From the NCBI GenBank assembly GCA_028023455.1, contig JAQFVV010012506.1, forward strand, positions 2,722,714-2,786,713: 64,000 nt of DNA. Reading direction: 5' to 3'. The stretch comes from Epiperipatus broadwayi. Taxonomy: Eukaryota; Onychophora; Udeonychophora; Euonychophora; Peripatidae. Positions 57,590 to 64,000 of this stretch are shown here, one piece after another; position 1 is the first letter of the stretch; every line of letters begins with the position of its first letter. The notes under the pieces were generated by a model that was not told where the DNA came from, did not search any database, and saw only the letters and a list, made by a program, of their open reading frames with translations. The position numbers were made by a program, and so were the translations under genes.

Positions 57590-57756
57590 GTGTGGAATTA
57601 TCCACTTATAATTATTTAATTAAAAATCTTATTACTTAGAATAGTAGCCAATCAAGATTAACTGTTCTATGCTAGAGAAAAAGTAAAACTGACAGGCTAT
57701 TATGCATTGAGTAAAAAGCTTTCAAATTAAACAATTATAAGTGGGTAACTCCACAC
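57590..57756. mobile_element. Small TIR element (MITE-like), 167 bp
   Basis: GTGTGGAATTATCCACTTAT at 57590 and its diverged complement ending CCACAC at 57756 form inverted repeats of about 32 bp. ATATT precedes the left end and AAATATT follows the right, a possible target duplication. No coding capacity. Confidence 0.6.
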
Positions 57757-60499
57757 AAATATTTTAATATTGTAAGAGTATGATCCCAACCTATTAAAAA
57801 CAAAGAGGGTCTAAAATAAAATATATTTAATTAAAGGTATAATGAATCTATTAACACTCTTTGTTATGTAAAAACAAATTATAACGTTGATTATATTATA
57901 AATAGATCGTGACATTATCTTTTGTTTTTATTTTTTTTGTTGTTGTGTAAAGTCTACTGACTACAAAATAAAAGTAATTGATATTCAATTTACCAAATTC
58001 CTGAATTTAGGATAAAATGGGATTTAAACTTAAGTTATTACATCATTAATTTTTAAAATAAAAAATTAAAGAGACTAAACAAAATTAAATAATGTAAACA
58101 GTGAGAATGCAGCATCGTATATAACATGCTCACAATTGAGATTGGATATGTGAGAAAAGAAACTGAATTGTTTTAATCAAGGAAAAGAGAGAGAGTAACT
58201 TTTTTAAGCTATCAACATGCATTAAAATAATGCTTAAAATAGAACAAATGTTTGATTTATGATTTGATAAATTTTATAAAAGCACAAATTATCTCCAAAA
58301 GTTATTGGAAATGATTAGAGGAGGAAAAGTTTATAGACATTAAAGGAATAATACATTTCCATAGAAAAGACTTATGTTAATAGTCCCAAAGAAACAATTT
58401 GTGTAAAAATTTATTATTCAGTGACACAAAGCTCATAAGAAAAAATATTATCTGGCTGAAGAAACCAAAAAAAATATGACACACCTTCTAAACTATAGCA
58501 GATATTAATTCTAAGGAATAATAAGCAATGCCAAAGGATGTGGGAGTAGGAAGCTCATTAAACAGCACAGATGGGAGACTTCCAGTCATATGCATATGGA
58601 TAATTCAACTTTATAACCTAATGACATCAGTAATCTCTTCACCATCACCAGGAGGAGAAAATATTTACTAGGACCATGGAGAAAGCAGCAGTAAACAAAG
58701 GAAAATCATATTTCCACTGTCAAGTCATTGACCAATTATCTAGAGGATGCCCACACAACATCAAATGGGTTACCAACTCCCCAAGATCCAGGAATATATC
58801 TAATCTAGAAAGAACAAACCATCTGGTCATCTGTGTATCAGTGTGCAGAAGAATAGCTAGCTATATGGACAAGCAATTTCAATTATCCAAATTATATATG
58901 TATCATATAGAACCCATTTTTTTGTTGTATAACTCCTTATTGTTTTTTTATTGAAAAAATTGATAATCCAGCCCTATAATCATCAATCATAATTATGTAA
59001 GAGGGATATATAGGTCAATCATTATAATTTTTGATTATAATAAAGTCTAGATGCTGATCCATAGACCTACCAACTAAAGGGCTAGATGACTGACTTGTGT
59101 TGAGATGATATTTTATCTATAAATATTAAATGCTCACATTAGTACAGGACAACTTTATAAGTTTATTGTTGTTAAATTAACTTGATTATTATTATTTATT
59201 CTCTACAACTGATTAAACATCTTGTATAAATGGCTATTGCTATCATAAATACCAGTAATATCAAAGGGGGACTTCATACCCAAAACGTCAGTCAGTAAAT
59301 CAGGATGCAATGCCATGGATGAAGGTAGGCAAGTCAAAGCCAGGGAATAGAAGGATTGGTCAACAGGATGATCATATCAAAATAATCATAAATTACATTG
59401 TTAGACTAAGCAAATTACTAAAGTGAGTAGTGGACAACCATCCTATATGAGGTCAAAGTTAGGGAAATGATCATATTATTATATGAATCAAATAAAGAAT
59501 TATCTTACCTATGAAAATATCAAATTAATTTGTTTAAAAAGATTGTAAATCACCCACAATTGAATAAAGCAGTTAATGATTTATTTTATTTGATTAGAAT
59601 TTGTGCGTTTCATCACTTATCTAACTTCCCATTACCCATGTCATGTCTTTTACCTAACTTTCCATTAATGACCCATGTCATATCTTTCATCTAACTTTCC
59701 ATTACTCATGCCATATTGCCCTTATAACTCAGATGTAAATATTTTTAGTTTCATGTCACACTTATGATAATCACCACCCTAGTTTATTAGGATCATGTGT
59801 ATGACCATGGAGTTTGAATACCAAGGAGTAACAGGAATATGAGGAGAGCCCACCACATCAACAACCTAAAGGGTAACCATATGGTAACAATATGTATTTG
59901 AGATGAAATAAGCATACCATTAAATGGGATATATTCATAACTGGCAAACTCTAGAGGTTCAAATTCATACCATCATCTCAATGTACAATAAAATGAATAG
60001 TGCAAATAACCATTTTGTTCTGTTCTATTACCATTTATGACCAACTATTGGGGCTAGACCCTATCTAGTTGTGTCATTATGAATCTGGTCACACACCCAA
60101 TATATCTATTCCATTACAATATATATATATGTTTAAATTGATAAAATATGCAAGCAAAACATACTTCTAGTGATTGATGAATGATAATGTGAAATTTAAA
60201 AATGAAAAAAAAAACAAACTGTTGGAACTCCAGACTTGGAAGCAGAAATAACATAGTTAAATTCTTAGTTACTAAAGTAATTTTAATCAAGTTTTTAAAA
60301 ACAATTACTTTTTTCCCCATCAATGATAATCAAGTAAATTTCAAAAAATCAAATAATTGCGATATAGTTTTCAAGATAATGGTTATAACAGAATATGAAG
60401 CATGTAAATTTTAATATATAAAATTAACTCAACATCATACTTAGTATTATAACTCACTGGAAGCTTGGCAACTGTTTTTTTTATTATTATTTATTTTCA
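57757..60499. other. Non-coding; contains unidentified less A+T-rich segments
   Basis: 58540-58960 and 59240-60110 are less A+T-rich than their surroundings and contain coding-like fragments (for example HCQVIDQLSRGCPHNIKWVT at 58714 onward) that I could not assign. They could be decayed mobile elements or intron sequence of the channel gene. Confidence 0.35.
59618..59717. repeat. Minisatellite, three units of about 32-37 bp
   Basis: CTAACTTCCCATTACCCATG, CTAACTTTCCATTAATGACC and CTAACTTTCCATTACTCATG start successive units, each followed by a TCATATCTT-like segment. Confidence 0.8.
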
Positions 60500-61690
60500 G
60501 GTGTCAAAGTATTTGCCTATTGTTTTTTTTTTTCTCAAAATTATTTTACTGAACATGTATTAATTGTTAAGTCTAAAAAATATTAAGAAATCGATATATT
60601 TAAGATTGATTACAGCAACTTCAATTATTTTAAATGTATGTGTACAAAGTTTATTATGATAAGAAATGTTTTGTTTACATTATTTAGAAAAAACATGTCC
60701 AAATTATATATTATAAAAAAAAAATTGTTTGATTAACTGAAACTATTGTTTATCTTAAAAAAAATATTTCAATTATTTTGTAATTACTTCTAGGGTCAGG
60801 TGACATTTGAAAAACAAACAGAACAGTTCTGAACGATTCGCAAAATTGAGTTGTTCATTTGACCAATTTTATTTTTAGTACTTTTTTATTTTTTTTAAAC
60901 TAATGTAAACAAAATAATTCTTGTTGTAATACACTTTATACACATGCATTTAAAATAATTAAAATTATTCAGTCTTGGTATACAGACTAATACTTAAATA
61001 ATGAAATCGATTATAAATTCTTAAGTTTGAAAAATATTAATAAATCTCTTATAAATTACATTCACAAGATTTAATTAATTTATTTATATATATTATAATG
61101 CAGAAATGTTAACACATTATGTTTAGCATAAGATGATCATTCAGCATCTTCATTACTTTTCTGTAACATTTTGCCAAAATGATTAAAATTTCAGATCTTC
61201 CATTGACAGAAGAACATACTGGATTTGAAAATTTCAATGTAAATCACAGATATAAGTTTATGGATTTTGATACAAACATGCATCCACAAAACATAGAAGG
61301 ATATAAGATGGCCAAATAAAGCACCAAAAAACAGCACATCTACATATGGATTCCTATGTAGCAGAATTTATGTGGAGGCAGCTGCATAAAAAAAGATGCA
61401 TTTGTGGCAATATTGCAGGCCATTAGGAATTTTGCTGACATAAATAACCCACATTTGTTACTTTGTTTACTCACTTTTGTTATTTTATTTACTTCAATTT
61501 AAATTGTATTAAATTTATTTTAATTACAATCAATTATCATACTTTATAAAATTTCTTGTATTTTTATAACAAAAAAACAACAACTAGATTTTAAATATGA
61601 CAGCTTCTAACCAGCCATTTTATTTTCAAGATTTATTGGAGGCCCCTGAAAATGGATAATTAAAAAGCTGCCAAGCTTCTAGAAATGGGA
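60500..61690 (+). mobile_element. Second Merlin/ISXO2-type transposon relic
   Basis: Near 61235-61315 the plus strand gives VNHRYKFMDFDTNMHPQNIE then GYKMAK, followed after a frameshift by an AEFMWRQLH-like segment and KKDAFVAILQAIRNFA near 61400-61445. This is the order VNHSxxFVxPxTxxHTQxIEGxW...LAEFxWRxxHxxxDxFxxF of ISXO2/Merlin transposases near the last catalytic Glu. It parallels 24290-25010 over its length, including the downstream GACAGCTTCTAACCAGCCAT. Stops and frameshifts make it dead. Confidence 0.6.
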
Positions 61691-64000
61691 TAATATGCAT
61701 ATACTTAATATCCTAAATATGATATGAAGAACTTTTGGATATAAACAATGATGAAAAAAATAATTAAATTTAAATATGAGAAAAGTGTAATTAAGAAAAA
61801 ACAATAAGGCAAATCAAAAAATATTGAAAATATAAATGACCTTAAAAATCAGCAGCATTTCAGAACTTCTCATATCCTTAAAAAAAGTTCTAGCATTGAT
61901 TGAGTTTTTTAAAAATAATAAAAAATATATGTTGAAATTAAAAACAATCTAATAGAGTTGACAGAAATTCACAGGCAATTTTACTACAAATCTTTAACTA
62001 GAGCACCTTTGATTAGATCATTCACAGATAATCTTTAGCCTTGAGATTATTTTCAACATGTAAAATTACCAAAAATCATGAGATTGAATCAAATGTTTAG
62101 AGAAAACTAAAAAATTTAAAAAATGCTTGATTAATTATCCCAATTAATCTACACAATAATTAAATTATTTTAATATGTCTAACTTTGGTACATAATCAAA
62201 TTATTGTCCAATATTTTTATACAACATTCAAGTAAAATTCTTCTGATAATTAATCATTATATTTAAGTAAAACTGTCTGCTAGACAAATTGTTTAAGAAA
62301 AATTCAAAACACATAAAATATTATTAATACTTTAAGCTGTATAAATAAAATGACTTGAAAATATCAAATATAATTAATCATGATTTTTAGATCTTTTGGT
62401 ATTTTCAATCATATTATGGTATATTATTGCATGCTTTTTTTTTTTTAAAAAAAAGAGTGTATCTGTATTCAAACTTGTTTAATGTTTACAATGATTTTAA
62501 TATCATTTACCGGTTTACGTTACTTCTAGTTTGATAAAGAGATTAATCAGAAAAACAATAAAATGTTGTGGCATATCTAAGTGTATAATGATTTTTTTTT
62601 AAATAAATGTTTTAAATAATCTCCAAATCATTACATATTTTTTTGAAATCATAAGAATAGATATAATAAAAGACCAATGATGCCATGACACAATATATAC
62701 TGTACCAGCACTGACAAGTTGACCCAGGTTACCATCTCATGCATAATATTTATCAATAATAAATATTTCTAGTGTAATAAATGATTAGTGAGAAACCATT
62801 ATTGTATTTCCCTAGAGTGGATGATATCAAAGTTGTGCATTAAGTTTGACCCTTACAAATTAAAATATAACAATGATATTTTTATTTACTTGATGTTATC
62901 CAGAATCAAATTACACATTTGGATTTCTTTTTCAATATAAAGTTTTAATATAACTTACATTTTTCCATGATTTCTTTTTTTTTTTCACTATAAAAATTTT
63001 AATTATTTTCTAATCTGTAATTTATTGAGTTCTTTTTCAAATATCATTTTATTAAGAGTACTACAAAATTTTGATACTTTATCATAAATTATGATTAATT
63101 TTATATTTTCGCAATTACATCCAGCTTATTGTGAACTCATCTTCTATTACGGGTGATTATTTGATGTATGGAATACTTGTCATAAATATCTTTGCAGATA
63201 TCTATGAATTATAGCAATACTAATATGAATTCAGACTATTAATAAAGTCCATAGATAGTGAATATTGAATAAATCTTCAGATATAAGATATAATAGTAAG
63301 AAAATATATTTTTTGATTAAAGACTATATGGCAAATATATTTGTTGATTTAAAGCTATGTATTTTTTCTGATATAAATAAGCTTTTCTATCTTTCCTTAG
63401 TGTTCTTTTCTTATTTTCTTTCTTTCTTTTTTTCTTTACTGTCTTCAATTATGTATTTTAACATTAGGCTCAATTGTCAACAGCCACTTGTAACCTCTCT
63501 TCAATAATCACAACAATGAGACTCTGAGTTTATACTACTACATTATCACATCCATTCTTTAATTACATACACAACAATACTGACTCAATGATTTTTCTTT
63601 TGTTAATGATAAATTCCAAAATGATTTTTCTTTTGTTTTAAAGAACTTTCAATTGAAAAGCAATAATAAAACAGGTTTTGCAGATTAAAAATTCTTAATG
63701 ATGATTTTGTATGAGATAATTTAATAATTGATAAACCATATCAAATAGTGGTTTGGAACAAGTAGATTAACTTGAAAAATGATTATAAATCTGAGCTGCC
63801 CTATTTAGGGATTTTTTTTTCCAGCTTAAAAGTGAAAATATTTAGAAAATATAATATAAAAGTATTCTGTCTGGATCATAATGATATAATGGTGGTAAAC
63901 CAGGAGATAAAAACAAGCTATTTTAATTTATTTATTTTATTATAAATATTCTCAGCATGTAAATTTTCAATGATTATCAAAACTTTTATAAGGAGCTTTC
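61691..64000. other. Non-coding to window end
   Basis: A+T-rich. A degenerate fragment of the hammerhead foldback family is at about 62680-62745 (listed). No gene is supported; the frame at 63265-63507 has no recognisable features. Confidence 0.4.
62680..62745 (-). repeat. Fragment of hammerhead foldback family
   Basis: The minus strand reads GGTAACCTGGGTCAACTTGTC and then AGTGCTGGTAC and AGTATATATTG. Compared with GATCTGGACCAACTGATGAG and GTGCTGGTTC elsewhere, it keeps the outline but has lost the core bases. Confidence 0.4.

Overview
This window is strongly A+T-rich eukaryotic DNA with long intergenic and intronic stretches, GT-AG spliced exons, tRNA-derived SINEs, several clades of non-LTR retrotransposon and Penelope-like signatures. 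The two host genes (a TRMT9B-type protein and a DEG/ENaC channel) and the repeat content point to an invertebrate animal, most plausibly an arthropod. The species cannot be fixed from the sequence.

Layout. 1-3387: 3' part of a badly decayed LINE (+). 4374-10634: a nearly complete 6.26-kb LINE on the minus strand, flanked by a 14-bp target-site duplication (TSD), with an intact 1075-residue EN-RT ORF2 and an ORF1 broken by frameshifts. 10.6-26.2 kb: non-coding DNA with LINE relics, SINEs, foldback elements and a Merlin-type DNA transposon relic. 26277-28378: the large terminal coding exon of a TRMT9B/KIAA1456-like gene (+). 28.4-50 kb: non-coding DNA with foldbacks, an RTE-type LINE tail, a probable 2.19-kb solo LTR nested in a foldback arm, a SINE and a decayed minus-strand LINE. 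50106-50345: a relic that looks like the end of a Penelope GIY-YIG domain. 50785-51053 and 56892-56983: the last two exons of a minus-strand DEG/ENaC channel gene, whose 5.8-kb intron is full of foldback repeats. 57-64 kb: a small TIR element, a minisatellite, a second Merlin relic and undistinguished DNA.

Main observation. About ten loci carry repeats built around hammerhead-ribozyme cores (CUGANGA, a helix II hairpin, GAAA, a very short helix III, a UH cleavage site, then helix I). Most are asymmetric palindromes: two long inverted arms, the ribozyme near the centre or duplicated in the arms, an unpaired tail of roughly 40-60 nt at one end only, and TSDs of 11-15 bp. Two larger elements (22228-22941 and about 55822-56850) contain directly repeated ribozymes that define monomers of about 370 and 452 nt, followed by an inverted copy. 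Helix I covaries between copies. This matches the minimal type I hammerheads known from Penelope-like elements and retrozymes, and a GIY-YIG relic lies in the same window. The consistent asymmetric foldback form of these short copies is the part that looks undescribed.

The two host genes have no evident functional link. TRMT9B-like transcription runs left to right; its methyltransferase-core exons were not found upstream. DEG/ENaC transcription runs right to left, so intact ribozyme cores and kilobase-scale inverted repeats would be transcribed inside its last intron.
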